This document shows, one piece after another, positions 14,326 through 26,336 of a stretch of 64,000 nt of DNA (position 1 is its first letter; the number at the start of each line of letters is the position of its first letter). Location of the stretch: the NCBI RefSeq assembly GCF_013407925.2, contig NZ_CP060201.1, positions 5,689,001-5,753,000 on the forward strand, given 5' to 3'. The notes beneath the pieces are model-generated. The model had not been told where the DNA came from. It saw only the letters and a program-made list of their open reading frames with translations, and made no database searches. The stretch comes from Pseudomonas protegens (GTDB taxonomy: Bacteria; Pseudomonadota; Gammaproteobacteria; Pseudomonadales; Pseudomonadaceae). The translations under genes were made by a program, and so were the position numbers.

Positions 14326-16734
14326 TTGAAGAAATCCACCGCAGCACCTAAACCTGTTGTTCCGCTCTGGCGTCAGCAATTGCACTACCGGCTCAAGGAA
14401 GGTGCATTGATCGCCATTGGAGCCCTGTGCCTGTTCTTGATGATGGCACTTCTGACCTATGGGAAAGATGATCCGGGCTGGAGTCATAACAGCAAGATCG
14501 AAGATGTGCAGAACTTCGGTGGTCCCGCCGGTTCTTACAGCGCCGATATCCTGTTTATGGTGTTGGGTTACTTCGCTTATATCTTCCCGCTGTTGTTGGC
14601 GATCAAGACCTATCAGATCTTCCGTCAACGCCATGAACCCTGGCAGTGGAGTGGCTGGCTGTTTTCCTGGCGGCTGATCGGCCTGGTATTCCTGGTGCTG
14701 TCCGGCGCTGCGCTGGCCCATATCCATTTTCATGCGCCCACCGGCCTGCCGGCCGGCGCTGGTGGTGCCCTGGGCGAAAGCCTGGGTGACCTGGCCAAGA
14801 ATGCCCTGAACGTGCAGGGCAGTACCCTGATGTTCATTGCCCTGTTCCTGTTCGGCCTGACGGTGTTCACCGACCTGTCCTGGTTCAAGGTCATGGACGT
14901 CACCGGCAAGATCACTCTTGATCTGTTCGAGCTGTTCCAGGGCGCGGCCAATCGCTGGTGGGATGCCCGCGTGGAGCGCAAGCAACTGGTGGCGCAACTG
15001 CGCGAGGTGGATGCGCGGGTCGATGAAGTCGTGACACCGAATATTGCCGACAAACGCGAGCAGGCCAAGGTCAAGGAGCGCCTGATCGAGCGCGAGCAGG
15101 CTTTGAGCAAGCACATGTCCGAGCGTGAGAAGCAGGTGCCGCCGGTCATCACTCCAGTGGCCGTCAAGCCGCCCGAGCCCAGCAAGCGCGTGCAGAAAGA
15201 GAAGCAGGCGCCGCTGTTCGTCGACAGCGCGGTGGAAGGCACTTTGCCGCCGATCTCGATTCTCGATCCGGCAGAAAAGAAGCAGCTCAATTATTCGCCC
15301 GAATCCCTGGCCGCCGTCGGTCACCTGCTGGAAATCAAGCTCAAGGAGTTCGGCGTCGAGGTCGCGGTGGACTCGATCCACCCGGGCCCGGTGATTACCC
15401 GTTACGAAATCCAGCCGGCGGCGGGGGTCAAGGTCAGTCGTATCGCCAACCTGGCCAAGGACCTGGCCCGCTCCCTGGCCGTGACCAGCGTGCGGGTGGT
15501 GGAAGTGATTCCCGGCAAGACCACCGTGGGCATCGAGATTCCCAACGAAGACCGGCAGATCGTGCGCTTCTCCGAAGTGCTCTCGACCCCGGAATACGAC
15601 AACTTCAAATCCCCGGTCACCCTGGCCCTGGGTCACGACATCGGCGGCAAGCCGATCATCACCGACCTGGCGAAAATGCCTCACCTGCTGGTGGCCGGTA
15701 CCACCGGTTCCGGTAAGTCGGTGGGGGTCAACGCGATGATCCTGTCGATCCTGTTCAAGTCCGGCCCGGAAGACGCCAAGCTGATCATGATCGACCCGAA
15801 GATGCTCGAACTGTCGATCTACGAAGGCATTCCGCACTTGCTGTGCCCGGTGGTCACCGACATGAAGGACGCGGCCAACGCCCTGCGCTGGAGCGTGGCG
15901 GAGATGGAGCGGCGCTACAAGCTTATGGCCAAGATGGGCGTGCGCAACCTTTCGGGCTTCAACGCCAAGGTCAAGGAAGCGATTGAAGCCGGTACGCCGC
16001 TGGCGGACCCGCTGTACAACCGCGAAAGCATCCACGACGAAGCGCCGCTGCTGACCAAGTTGCCGACCATCGTGGTGGTGGTGGACGAATTCGCCGACAT
16101 GATGATGATCGTCGGCAAGAAGGTCGAAGAGCTGATCGCGCGTATCGCCCAGAAGGCCCGGGCCGCCGGTATCCACCTGATTCTCGCGACCCAGCGGCCG
16201 TCGGTGGACGTGATCACCGGCCTGATCAAGGCCAACATCCCGACCCGCATGGCGTTCCAGGTGTCGAGCAAGATCGACTCGCGGACCATCATCGACCAGG
16301 GCGGCGCCGAACAACTGCTGGGCCACGGTGACATGCTCTACATGCCGCCGGGCACCAGCCTGCCGATCCGCGTCCACGGCGCCTTCGTCTCCGACGATGA
16401 AGTGCATCGCGTAGTGGAAGCCTGGAAGCTGCGCGGTGCGCCGGAATACAACGACGACATCCTCAACGGTGTCGAAGAGGCGGGCAGTGGTTTCGAAGGC
16501 AGCAGCGGCGGTGGCGACGGCGATGATCCGGAAGCCGACGCGCTTTACGACGAAGCCGTGCAGTTCGTCCTGGAAAGCCGCCGGGCCTCGATCTCGGCGG
16601 TACAGCGCAAGCTGAAGATCGGCTACAACCGCGCTGCCCGGATGATCGAAGCCATGGAAATGGCCGGAGTGGTGACGGCGATGAACACCAACGGCTCCCG
16701 CGAAGTGCTGGCGCCGGGCCCGATGCGCGACTGA
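14326..16734 (+). CDS. ftsK: DNA translocase FtsK (TTG start)
   Basis: 802 residues. Four or so membrane segments occupy about residues 20-190. A short charged linker (about 215-310) follows, then the motor domain with Walker A GTTGSGKS at about 458-465 and Walker [13 protein letters not shown]. The C-terminal winged-helix gamma domain contains [24 protein letters not shown], which reads KOPS sites. FtsK works at the septum, pumping DNA and activating XerCD at dif. The start is a TTG preceded by AGGAAAAG; no ATG is suitably placed. The linker is short compared with E. coli FtsK, normal for Pseudomonas. Confidence 0.95.
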   Translation: MKKSTAAPKPVVPLWRQQLHYRLKEGALIAIGALCLFLMMALLTYGKDDPGWSHNSKIEDVQNFGGPAGSYSADILFMVLGYFAYIFPLLLAIKTYQIFRQRHEPWQWSGWLFSWRLIGLVFLVLSGAALAHIHFHAPTGLPAGAGGALGESLGDLAKNALNVQGSTLMFIALFLFGLTVFTDLSWFKVMDVTGKITLDLFELFQGAANRWWDARVERKQLVAQLREVDARVDEVVTPNIADKREQAKVKERLIEREQALSKHMSEREKQVPPVITPVAVKPPEPSKRVQKEKQAPLFVDSAVEGTLPPISILDPAEKKQLNYSPESLAAVGHLLEIKLKEFGVEVAVDSIHPGPVITRYEIQPAAGVKVSRIANLAKDLARSLAVTSVRVVEVIPGKTTVGIEIPNEDRQIVRFSEVLSTPEYDNFKSPVTLALGHDIGGKPIITDLAKMPHLLVAGTTGSGKSVGVNAMILSILFKSGPEDAKLIMIDPKMLELSIYEGIPHLLCPVVTDMKDAANALRWSVAEMERRYKLMAKMGVRNLSGFNAKVKEAIEAGTPLADPLYNRESIHDEAPLLTKLPTIVVVVDEFADMMMIVGKKVEELIARIAQKARAAGIHLILATQRPSVDVITGLIKANIPTRMAFQVSSKIDSRTIIDQGGAEQLLGHGDMLYMPPGTSLPIRVHGAFVSDDEVHRVVEAWKLRGAPEYNDDILNGVEEAGSGFEGSSGGGDGDDPEADALYDEAVQFVLESRRASISAVQRKLKIGYNRAARMIEAMEMAGVVTAMNTNGSREVLAPGPMRD

Positions 16735-16802
16735 TCCCTGTTTCGCTTGCAGCGGCGTGAAGTCACGCCGCTCGTATACCCATCCAATTAATGAGGAATT
16801 CC

Positions 16803-17426
16803 ATGCGCCTGATTCGCATGTTGCTGCTGCCGGTATTGGCTGTGACCACCTTGTCGGCCCACGCCGACCCCAAAGACGTGGCGCGCCTGACCCAGTTGCT
16901 GGAAAAGTCCCAGACCCTGACCGCGCGTTTCTCCCAGCTGACCCTGGACGGCAGCGGCACCCAGTTGCAGGAAACCGCCGGCGAAATGTCCCTGCAGCGT
17001 CCAGGCCTGTTCTACTGGCACACCGATGCGCCGCAAGAGCAATTGATGGTTTCCGACGGCCAGAAAGTCTCTCTGTGGGACCCGGACCTGGAGCAAGTGA
17101 CCATCAAGAAACTCGACCAGCGCCTGACCCAGACCCCAGCCTTGCTGCTGTCCGGTGACGTGTCGAAGATCAGCGAAAGCTTCGACATCACCTCCAAGGA
17201 GGCCGGTGGCGTGATGGATTTCACCCTCAAGCCGAAAACCCGCGACACCCTGTTCGACAGCCTGCGCCTGTCGTTTCGCAACGGCATGATCAACGACATG
17301 CAGTTGATCGACAGCGTCGGCCAGCGCACCAATATCCTGTTCACCGGGGTCAAGGCCAACGAAGCGATTCCGGCGTCCAAGTTCAAGTTCGACATCCCCA
17401 AGGGTGCCGATGTGATCCAAGAGTAA
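16803..17426 (+). CDS. lolA: Outer-membrane lipoprotein carrier LolA
   Basis: 207 residues with a signal peptide ([21 protein letters not shown], cleavage about residue 21). The mature part has the LolA features: [22 protein letters not shown] and the C-terminal [14 protein letters not shown]. LolA ferries lipoproteins across the periplasm from LolCDE to LolB. GAGG precedes the ATG at 16803, supporting it over the ATG four codons upstream. It lies in line with ftsK and rarA. Confidence 0.96.
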   Translation: MRLIRMLLLPVLAVTTLSAHADPKDVARLTQLLEKSQTLTARFSQLTLDGSGTQLQETAGEMSLQRPGLFYWHTDAPQEQLMVSDGQKVSLWDPDLEQVTIKKLDQRLTQTPALLLSGDVSKISESFDITSKEAGGVMDFTLKPKTRDTLFDSLRLSFRNGMINDMQLIDSVGQRTNILFTGVKANEAIPASKFKFDIPKGADVIQE

Positions 17427-17459
17427 GCAGCCGCAACCGCAAGGTTTCGAAGGTAGTCC

Positions 17460-18781
17460 ATGGACCTGTTTCGTAGTGCCCCGATCGCCCAGCCGCTGGC
17501 CGCACGCTTGCGTGCCACCAACCTGGACGAGTACGTCGGTCAGCAGCACCTGCTGGCCCGGGGCAAGCCGCTGCGCGAGGCCCTGGAGCAGGGCGCCCTG
17601 CATTCGATGATCTTCTGGGGCCCGCCGGGAGTGGGCAAGACCACCCTGGCGCGGCTGCTGGCGGAAGTCTCCGATGCTCACTTTGAAACCGTCTCGGCGG
17701 TGCTGGCCGGGGTCAAGGAGATCCGCCAGGCGGTGGAAATCGCCAAGCAGCAGGCCGGGCAATACGGGCGGCGGACCATCCTTTTCGTCGACGAAGTGCA
17801 TCGTTTCAACAAGTCGCAGCAGGATGCCTTCCTGCCCTACGTGGAAGACGGCACGCTGATCTTTATCGGTGCCACCACGGAAAACCCGTCCTTCGAACTC
17901 AACAATGCGCTGCTGTCCCGGGCCCGGGTCTATGTGCTCAAGAGCCTGGATGAAACGGCCCTGGGCACTCTGGTCCAGCGCGCCCTGACTGAAGAGCGTG
18001 GGCTGGGCAAGCGCCAGTTACGCCTCAGCGATGAAGGCTTCCAGATGCTGCTGTCGGCGGCCGATGGCGATGGCCGGCGCATGCTCAACCTGCTGGAAAA
18101 CGCCTCGGACCTGGCCGAAGACGGCGGCGAGATCGGCGTCGATCTGCTGCAAAGCCTGCTGGGCGACACCCGTCGGCGTTTCGACAAGGGCGGCGAGGCG
18201 TTCTACGACCAGATTTCCGCCTTGCACAAGTCGGTGCGCGGCTCCAACCCCGACGGCGCCCTGTACTGGTTTGCGCGCATGCTCGACGGCGGCTGCGACC
18301 CGCTGTACCTGGCCCGGCGCGTGGTGCGCATGGCCAGCGAAGACATCGGCAACGCCGACCCGCGGGCGCTGAGCCTGTGTCTGGCGGCCTGGGATGTGCA
18401 GGAGCGTCTGGGCAGCCCTGAAGGCGAGCTGGCAGTGGCCCAGGCCATCACCTATCTGGCCTGTGCGCCGAAGAGCAACGCGGTGTACATGGGCTTCAAG
18501 GCCGCCATGCGCGCCGCTGCCGAGCACGGCTCGCTGGAAGTGCCGATCCACCTGCGCAATGCCCCGACCAAGCTGATGAAGCAACTGGGCTACGGCGACG
18601 AATACCGCTACGCCCACGACGAGCCGGATGCCTACGCCGCCGGTGAAGACTATTTCCCCGAAGAACTGGAGCCCTTGCCGCTCTACCAGCCGGTGCCCCG
18701 TGGCCTGGAGCTGAAGATCGGCGAGAAGCTCAAGCACCTGGCCGCCCTGGACCGGGCCAGCCCCCTGCAGCGGAGAAAACC

Positions 18782-18785
<4 letters not shown>
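17460..18785 (+). CDS. rarA: Replication-associated recombination protein RarA (MgsA)
   Basis: 441 residues. AAA+ ATPase with Walker A GPPGVGKT, Walker [10 protein letters not shown] and sensor region [18 protein letters not shown]. The C-terminal tetramerisation domain contains [17 protein letters not shown]. RarA acts at stalled forks and interacts with SSB. The stop overlaps the TTG start of crcB by four bases, so the two are translationally coupled. Confidence 0.95.
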
Positions 18786-20453
<1,668 letters not shown>

Positions 20454-21848
20454 ATGGAATATCTGCCGCTGTTTCACAACCTTCGCGGCAGTCGTGTGTT
20501 GGTGGTCGGTGGAGGGGAGATTGCCTTGCGCAAATCCCGTCTGCTGGCCGATGCCGGTGCGCAGCTGCGAGTGGTCGCACCTGAAATAGAAGCGCAATTG
20601 CAGGAACTGATCGTCGCCAGCGGCGGTGAGTCCCGGCTGCGCGGGTATGTCGAGGCTGACCTCGACGGCTGCACCCTGATCATCGCCGCCACCGACGACG
20701 AATCCCTCAATGCCCAGGTTTCCGCCGATGCCCATCGGCGTTGCGTCCCGGTCAACGTGGTGGACGCGCCGGCCCTGTGCAGCGTGATCTTCCCGGCCAT
20801 CGTCGACCGTTCGCCGCTGGTCATCGCGGTGTCCAGCGGCGGCGATGCGCCGGTGCTGGCGCGGTTGATCCGGGCCAAGCTGGAAACCTGGATTCCTTCC
20901 AGCTACGGCCAGTTGGCCGGCTTGGCGGCGCGATTCCGCGCTCAGGTCAAAGGCCTGTTTCCGGATGTGCAGCAGCGCCGGGCGTTTTGGGAAGACGTGT
21001 TCCAGGGCCCTATCGCCGATCGCCAACTGGCGGGGCAGGGCGCGGAAGCCGAGCGTCTGTTGCAAGCCAAGATTGCCGGCAAGGCGCCTCAAGCGACGGG
21101 CGAGGTGTATCTGGTGGGCGCGGGCCCGGGTGATCCGGACCTGCTGACCTTCCGCGCCCTGCGCCTGATGCAACAGGCCGACGTGGTGCTCTACGACCGT
21201 CTGGTGGCACCGGCGATTCTCGACCTGTGCCGCCGCGATGCTGAGCGCATCTACGTTGGCAAGCGCCGCGCCAATCACGCCGTGCCGCAGGAGCAGATCA
21301 ACCAGCAACTGGTGAACCTGGCCCGGCAAGGCAAGCGCGTGGTGCGCCTCAAGGGTGGCGATCCGTTCATCTTTGGCCGGGGTGGCGAAGAGATCGAAGA
21401 GCTGGCGGCCCACGGCATTCCATTCCAGGTGGTGCCGGGGATTACCGCGGCCAGTGGCTGCTCGGCCTATGCCGGGATTCCCCTGACTCACCGCGACTAC
21501 GCGCAGTCGGTGCGCTTCGTCACCGGGCATCTCAAGGACGGCACCAGCAACCTGCCCTGGAGCGACCTGGTGGCACCAGCCCAGACCCTGGTGTTCTACA
21601 TGGGCCTGGTGGGCTTGCCGACCATCTGCGAGCAACTGATCAAGCACGGCCGTAGCGCCGACACGCCGGCGGCGCTGGTTCAGCAGGGCACCACCAGCAA
21701 CCAGCGAGTCTTCACTGGCACCCTGGCCAACCTGCCGACGCTGGTGGCCGAGCATGAAGTGCACGCGCCGACCCTGGTGATCGTTGGCGAAGTGGTCCAG
21801 CTGCGCGAGAAGCTGGCCTGGTTCGAAGGCGCTCAGTCCGAGGTCTGA
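20454..21848 (+). CDS. cysG: Siroheme synthase CysG (trifunctional)
   Basis: 464 residues. The N-terminal part (1 to about 200) is the precorrin-2 dehydrogenase/ferrochelatase, with the NAD-binding [18 protein letters not shown]. The C-terminal part (about 215-464) is uroporphyrinogen-III C-methyltransferase, with [31 protein letters not shown] and [20 protein letters not shown]. It converts uroporphyrinogen III to siroheme, the cofactor of sulfite and nitrite reductases. The ATG starts at the base after the serS stop. Confidence 0.97.
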   Translation: MEYLPLFHNLRGSRVLVVGGGEIALRKSRLLADAGAQLRVVAPEIEAQLQELIVASGGESRLRGYVEADLDGCTLIIAATDDESLNAQVSADAHRRCVPVNVVDAPALCSVIFPAIVDRSPLVIAVSSGGDAPVLARLIRAKLETWIPSSYGQLAGLAARFRAQVKGLFPDVQQRRAFWEDVFQGPIADRQLAGQGAEAERLLQAKIAGKAPQATGEVYLVGAGPGDPDLLTFRALRLMQQADVVLYDRLVAPAILDLCRRDAERIYVGKRRANHAVPQEQINQQLVNLARQGKRVVRLKGGDPFIFGRGGEEIEELAAHGIPFQVVPGITAASGCSAYAGIPLTHRDYAQSVRFVTGHLKDGTSNLPWSDLVAPAQTLVFYMGLVGLPTICEQLIKHGRSADTPAALVQQGTTSNQRVFTGTLANLPTLVAEHEVHAPTLVIVGEVVQLREKLAWFEGAQSEV

Positions 21849-21852
21849 AAAG

Positions 21853-21909
21853 CTTCGCCAGCAAGCCGGCTCTTACACGATCTGCGTAGGAGCTGGCTTG
21901 CCAGCGAAA
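21853..21909. repeat. REP inverted pair
   Basis: CTTCGCCAGCAAGCCGGCTC faces GTAGGAGCTGGCTTGCCAGC with about 15 nt between, immediately after cysG and before the convergent yqjG-like gene. A Pseudomonas REP pair with slightly degenerate left arm (CTCTTAC). Confidence 0.85.
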
Positions 21910-21915
21910 GCCTCC

Positions 21916-22917
21916 TCAATCCCTGCACCAAACCCCTTGCCCACTCAACCGCTGCCGATCATGGTCGCGGCTGAAGTCCTGCTGCGGTCCCTTCGGCACA
22001 ATCCCGGTCGGATTGATGGTGCTATGGCTGGCGTAGTAGTGCCCCTTGATATGGGCAAAATCCACCGTCTCGGCAATCCCAGGCCACTGATACAGCTCCC
22101 GCAGCCAGTTCGACAGGTTGGGATAATCGGCAATCCGCCGCAGGTTGCACTTGAAGTGGCCGTGGTACACCGCATCGAAACGGATCAGCGTGGTGAACAG
22201 CCGCACATCGGCTTCGGTCAGGTACTCGCCGGCCAGGTAGCGCTGCTTGTCCAGCAACGCCTCCAGGGCGTCCAGCTCGGCGAAGACATCATCGAATGCC
22301 GTCTCATAGGCCTGTTGTGAAGTGGCAAACCCGGCGCGGTACACGCCATTGTTCAGCGCGGGGTAGATGCGTGCGTTGAGTTCATCGATGCGTGCGCGCA
22401 ATGGCTGCGGACAAAAATCCAGGCCATTGCCGGTCAGGCCGTCGAAGGCGCTGTTGAACATGCGGATGATCTCCGCCGATTCGTTGCTGACGATGCGCTG
22501 TTGCTGCTTGTCCCACAGCACTGGCACGGTGACGCGGCCGGTGTAGTCGGCGCTGTCGGCGGTATAACGCTGGTGCATGAAATCAAAGTGATCCAGGGCA
22601 TCGCCACTGGAGCCATGGGCGCTGTCGAAGGTCCAGCCGTTTTCGCGCATCAGCCAGCTGACCACCGAGACATCGATCAACTGTTCCAACCCTTTGAGCT
22701 TGCGCAGGATCAGCGTGCGGTGGGCCCAGGGGCAGGCCAGGGAGACATAGAGGTGTTAGCGCCCGGCTTCGGCGGCAAAGCCGCCTTCGCCGCTAGGCCC
22801 CGGACTGCCGTCGGCGGTGACCCAGTGGCGGCGTTGCGCCTGTTCCCGTTGGAAGGCGCCGTCCTTGCCGCTTTCGTACCACTGGTCATGCCAGCGCCCA
22901 TCGATCAGCAGTCCCAT
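21916..22917 (-). pseudogene. Glutathionyl-hydroquinone reductase (YqjG/Xi-class GST) with in-frame stop
   Basis: One continuous frame of 333 codons runs from the ATG at 22917 (MGLLIDGRWHDQWYESG) to 21916, interrupted only by a TAA at codon 54 (22758-22756). Around it the frame reads GR-stop-HLYVSLACPWAHRTLI; homologues have GRYHLYVSLACPWAHR, so TAC became TAA by one base. The catalytic Cys of ACPWAHR lies just after the stop, and the next Met (22689) is beyond it, so re-initiation would give an enzyme without its active site. The remaining C-terminal GST domain (DFAHIKGHYYASHSTINPTGIVP) is intact. The family reduces glutathionyl-hydroquinones. It is either a fresh pseudogene or a sequencing error. 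Confidence 0.85.
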
Positions 22918-23005
22918 GGAATGCTCCTCAGCTATTTTGCGTTGGAGTGCAGTCTATGCCGCTGGGTTCGAACAAAAAGCGCAAAGCATGGGCGGTTTTG
23001 ATCGA

Positions 23006-24007
23006 TTAAATCGATCTGTCCCTGGCATCCCAGTACTGCTGGGCCAGCGCGAAGGCCTGCTCCCGCGGCGTGCCCAAACCGCGCAAGGCCAGGGCCATGG
23101 TCGCCAGCAGGGCCAGTTGCGGGTAACTGTCCTCAACATCACCGCGCCACAGCGCCTTGAGGTGCTCGGGTTCCAGGCTGGCCGGTTTCACATGGCGCTG
23201 GGCCGACAGTGCCGGCCACTCTTCATCCCAACTGACGCCGCCGGTGCTGCCGTACAGATGGCTGGTGGTGTCCGGGTTGATCTCGATCTCGCCGCCATCG
23301 CCCTTGATCACGATGACGTTGTCCCCCAGCAGGCCGCTGGCATCGCGGTGCACTGCCTGGTAACCGGGGTGGAAGATGCTCTGCAGGCCGCAACGGGCGC
23401 CCAAGGGATTGAGCAGGCGCGCCAGGGAGTGGATCGGCGAGCGCAGGCCGAGGATGTTGCGCAAATCGATCATGCGCTGCAGTTGCGGCGCCCAGTCGCC
23501 CAGGGGCATGAAGGCCAGGTTGCCCTGGTCCAGCGCATGGCTCACCGAGTGCCAGTCACGGCACAGGGGAATCCCCAAGGGCTCCAGCAACTGCTCGGTG
23601 TACAGGCGCCCGGCGGTATGGGCGCCGCCGCCGTGCAGCAGGATGCGCACGCCGTTCTGCGCCAGGCACTTGGCCGCCAGCAGGTACCAGGGCAGGTGGC
23701 GCTTCTTGCCGGCGTAGGTCGGCCAGTCGAGGTCCAGGGCGATCTCGGGGGCGTTGAGGCGTTCGCGCAGGGCTTCGGTGAAGCCCGCCAGCTCTTCCGG
23801 GCTTTCTTCCTTGTGCCGCAGCAGCATGAGGAAGGCGCCCAGCTGGGTGTCCTCGACCTTGTCGTCCAGCAGCATGCCCATGGCTTCCCGGGCTTCCTCG
23901 CGAGTCAGGTTGCGCGCGCCGCGCTTGCCCTTGCCCAGGATGCGCACGAACTGGGCAAAAGGGTGTTCTTCCGGGGTCTGGGTGAGCAGAGGGGCGAAAT
24001 CGTTCAT
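23006..24007 (-). CDS. ybiB: YbiB-like protein (glycosyl transferase/TrpD2 family)
   Basis: 333 residues from the ATG at 24007, whose ATGA overlap with the tusE stop fixes the start. Similar throughout to anthranilate phosphoribosyltransferase-fold proteins: N-terminal helical region RNLTREEAREAMGMLLDDKVEDTQLGAF, then the pyrophosphate-loop region HGGGAHTAGRLYTEQLLEPLG. E. coli YbiB (TrpD2) is a nucleic-acid-binding member lacking the anthranilate enzyme's function; the physiological role is unknown. Co-translation with tusE suggests a link to tRNA or nucleic-acid metabolism, which is inference. Confidence 0.85.
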   Translation of the reverse strand: MNDFAPLLTQTPEEHPFAQFVRILGKGKRGARNLTREEAREAMGMLLDDKVEDTQLGAFLMLLRHKEESPEELAGFTEALRERLNAPEIALDLDWPTYAGKKRHLPWYLLAAKCLAQNGVRILLHGGGAHTAGRLYTEQLLEPLGIPLCRDWHSVSHALDQGNLAFMPLGDWAPQLQRMIDLRNILGLRSPIHSLARLLNPLGARCGLQSIFHPGYQAVHRDASGLLGDNVIVIKGDGGEIEINPDTTSHLYGSTGGVSWDEEWPALSAQRHVKPASLEPEHLKALWRGDVEDSYPQLALLATMALALRGLGTPREQAFALAQQYWDARDRSI

Positions 24008-24339
24008 AGGCAATTGGTCGGCTTTGGCAGGCCCGCCAGCTTGGCGGCAAGTTTGGCGGGAGTGCCTTTGAACAGTCGGTTCAGGTGCAGGCTGTTGCCC
24101 TTGTCCGGGCCCAGCTTGAGCGCGGTGTACTTGATCAGCGGGCGGGTGGCCGGGGATAGCTGGAACTCTTTATAGAAGCCCTGCAGCAGTTCGAGGATTT
24201 CCCAGTGTTCCGGGCTCAGCTCCAGCTCTTCGTTGGCTGCCAGGGCTTGGGCCACGTCGGCGGACCAGTCGTCGAGGTTGACCAGGTAACCGTCCTTGTC
24301 CAGTTCGATGGCGCGAGCGCCCACAGTCAGGGTACTCAT
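24004..24339 (-). CDS. tusE: Sulfurtransferase TusE (DsrC family)
   Basis: 111 residues. DsrC-like, with the conserved C-terminal Cys as penultimate residue (KPTNCL) that carries the persulfide, and the core SPEHWEILELLQGFYKEFQLSPATRPL. TusE accepts sulfur from the TusBCD complex and passes it to MnmA for s2U34 of tRNA. Overlaps tusB by four bases upstream and ybiB by four bases downstream. Confidence 0.96.
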   Translation of the reverse strand: MSTLTVGARAIELDKDGYLVNLDDWSADVAQALAANEELELSPEHWEILELLQGFYKEFQLSPATRPLIKYTALKLGPDKGNSLHLNRLFKGTPAKLAAKLAGLPKPTNCL

Positions 24340-24632
24340 AGCCAGGTATTGACCTTGTCATGCTCAATCGACAGCTCGACGAAGCCTGGGTAATCCACCG
24401 CCTTGGCCCAGGTCGGCAGCTCCAGGCCCCGGGCTTGCAAGTCTTCTTCCAGCACATACAGATTCAGGCCGCTGCGGGCGCCCAGTTCGCCGTAAAGAGT
24501 GGTGCCCGGCTGCAGGGCATAGGCGGCGTCGCCGCACAGCAGCAGGCCATCGGCGCTGCCCAGCAGGCGCAGGCAACTGCTCAGGCGGGTGTCGGTGAAG
24601 GGCGAGTGGGACAACACATGCAAGGTCGACAT
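24336..24632 (-). CDS. tusB: Sulfur relay protein TusB (DsrH)
   Basis: 98 residues, MSTLHVLSHSPFTDTRLSSC. Small DsrEFH-fold subunit of the TusBCD heterohexamer; it has no catalytic cysteine of its own. Its start abuts the tusC stop (shared base at 24632) and its end overlaps tusE. Confidence 0.93.
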   Translation of the reverse strand: MSTLHVLSHSPFTDTRLSSCLRLLGSADGLLLCGDAAYALQPGTTLYGELGARSGLNLYVLEEDLQARGLELPTWAKAVDYPGFVELSIEHDKVNTWL

Positions 24633-24994
24633 CAGAGGGTAATCACCTGGTCAAAACGGTCGATGATCCCGGCCAGTTCCGGGGCGTTGAGCAGCTGTAC
24701 CGCGTCAAGGTTCAAGGCCGCCGGGTCGAGGCCGCGAGCCGCGAGGCTGGCGCTGCAGGCAAACAGTTCGTCGACGCCGAACAGCGCCAGCGCCTGCAGG
24801 TTGGCGCTCAGGTCTTTCTGGCGCAGCAGCGAGGCCTGTTGCCCCGGCGCCAGTTGCAGCACGCCATCGTCGAGAAACAGCAGGCCGATAGGCAGGTCGA
24901 AGGCGCCGCCGGCCAGGACGATATCCAGGGCCTCCCGGGCACCAGGGCCGGACCAGGGCGCCTGACGGCTGATCAACAACAGGGATTTGCCCAT
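24632..24994 (-). CDS. tusC: Sulfur relay protein TusC (DsrF)
   Basis: 120 residues from MGKSLLLISRQAPWSGPGARE, with the DsrF-type segment LLRQKDLSANLQALALFGVDELFA. Part of the TusBCD complex moving sulfur toward MnmA. The open frame begins five codons earlier, but the Met at 24994 sits just past the tusD stop (24996) and matches the family start. Confidence 0.93.
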   Translation of the reverse strand: MGKSLLLISRQAPWSGPGAREALDIVLAGGAFDLPIGLLFLDDGVLQLAPGQQASLLRQKDLSANLQALALFGVDELFACSASLAARGLDPAALNLDAVQLLNAPELAGIIDRFDQVITL

Positions 24995-24995
24995 C

Positions 24996-25388
24996 TCACG
25001 CCCCTCCAAAACAGATCAGGCGGTCGGCGGCCTGTACCGCGTCATGCAATTGCCCGAGCCCCGACAGCTCCCACGGCGCCTCGACGCTCACCGCCGTGCG
25101 CTGATAGCGCTGGGCTTCGTCAGCATTCAACACACCCCGACGCAGGGCGGCGGCGATGCACACCACGCCATCCAACTGATGCTGCTCGACAAAGTCGCGC
25201 CATTCCCGGGGCAGGTTCTGCTCATCCTGGGGCGTGACGATGCTGTTGGCAGCGTTGTACACGCCGTCCTGATAGAAAAACAGCCGGACAATCTCATGCC
25301 CGCCCGCCAGCGCCGCCTGGGCGAACAGCAGGGCGCGGCGCGAGGACGGCGCGTGAGCGGCGGAGAACAGGGCGATGGCGAACTTCAT
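24996..25388 (-). CDS. tusD: Sulfur relay protein TusD (DsrE)
   Basis: 130 residues from MKFAIALFSAAHAPSSRRAL. The persulfide-bearing Cys is that of DGVVCIAAALRRGVL. TusD takes sulfur from TusA and hands it on to TusE. First gene of a tightly packed tusDCBE-ybiB operon; the divergent promoter region toward the SDR gene is at 25389-25574. Confidence 0.94.
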   Translation of the reverse strand: MKFAIALFSAAHAPSSRRALLFAQAALAGGHEIVRLFFYQDGVYNAANSIVTPQDEQNLPREWRDFVEQHQLDGVVCIAAALRRGVLNADEAQRYQRTAVSVEAPWELSGLGQLHDAVQAADRLICFGGA

Positions 25389-25574
25389 GACGGACTCGAT
25401 GGATAAAACTGCGGCCATGATAAAGCTTTCTCCGTGGATCGGCTAAACCCGATTCGCCGCCAGGGCTCTGGCTCAGGCAGCCCGGGACATATCGGGTAAA
25501 GCTTTGCCCGGGCCCTGAAGCAGCAACCAGGGATAGACTCGCGCCTTCATTCAACCTGGGACAAGGAGCAAGGG

Positions 25575-26324
25575 ATGATGGACTTGAATTCGGCGGTGGT
25601 GGTGGTCACGGGGGCCGGTCGTGGTCTGGGCGCGGCACTGGCCATCAGTCTGGCGGATCTGGGCTGCAAGCTGATTCTCTGTGGGCGCAACGCCGAGGCC
25701 CTGGCGCAGGTGAGTGCGGCCATCAAGGCGCGCACCGCCCAGGCTGCCGATTGCGTGGTGGTGGATCTGGCCAGCAGCGACAGCGTCAAGGCGGCCCTGG
25801 CGGAGATTCATGTGCGCCAGCCCCAGGTGGACATTCTGATCAATAACGGCGCCATGTGGCTGGAGGCCAGCGAGCAGCCCCACAGCGCGGCCGAGGTCAC
25901 CGGAGTGATCGATGCGGCCCTGACGGGCACCTTCCTCCTGACCCAGGGCCTGATGCCGGCGCTCAAGGCCTCCACGCGTCCGGACATCGTCACCATCGGC
26001 TCCATCAGCGGCTTGCCCAATGCACCGCTGCACAGCGTGTCGCTGCCGTTCTACGCGGCCAAGCACGGGCAACTGGCCCTGGCCGACGGCCTGCGCCAGG
26101 TGCTCAAGGGCACGCCGGTGCGCTCGCTGTGTGTGCATCCGCCGTATCTGGAAGACATTTCGCCGCTGGACCCGGCCTGGGAGCAGGTTCCAGCACGACA
26201 GAAGGGCGAGCAGGGCACCAACCGCGACGTGGTGGAAGCGGTGGTCTTTGCCCTGACCCGGCCGCGGCACATCAGCCTGTCATCGATCGTCATCGATACC
26301 GACAGCGGCGGTCTGTTCGACTGA
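25575..26324 (+). CDS. Short-chain dehydrogenase/reductase
   Basis: 249 residues with the classical SDR pattern: cofactor motif TGAGRGLG near residue 13, INNGAMW, catalytic Ser in GSISGLPN and Y-x-x-x-K in FYAAKHG. It probably binds NADP(H), but the substrate cannot be told. The start is the first of two adjacent ATGs behind AAGGAGCAAGGG; the second (25578) is equally possible. Divergent from tusD and convergent with the DUF1275 gene. Confidence 0.85.
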   Translation: MMDLNSAVVVVTGAGRGLGAALAISLADLGCKLILCGRNAEALAQVSAAIKARTAQAADCVVVDLASSDSVKAALAEIHVRQPQVDILINNGAMWLEASEQPHSAAEVTGVIDAALTGTFLLTQGLMPALKASTRPDIVTIGSISGLPNAPLHSVSLPFYAAKHGQLALADGLRQVLKGTPVRSLCVHPPYLEDISPLDPAWEQVPARQKGEQGTNRDVVEAVVFALTRPRHISLSSIVIDTDSGGLFD

Positions 26325-26336
26325 CGGCGGCGCAGG

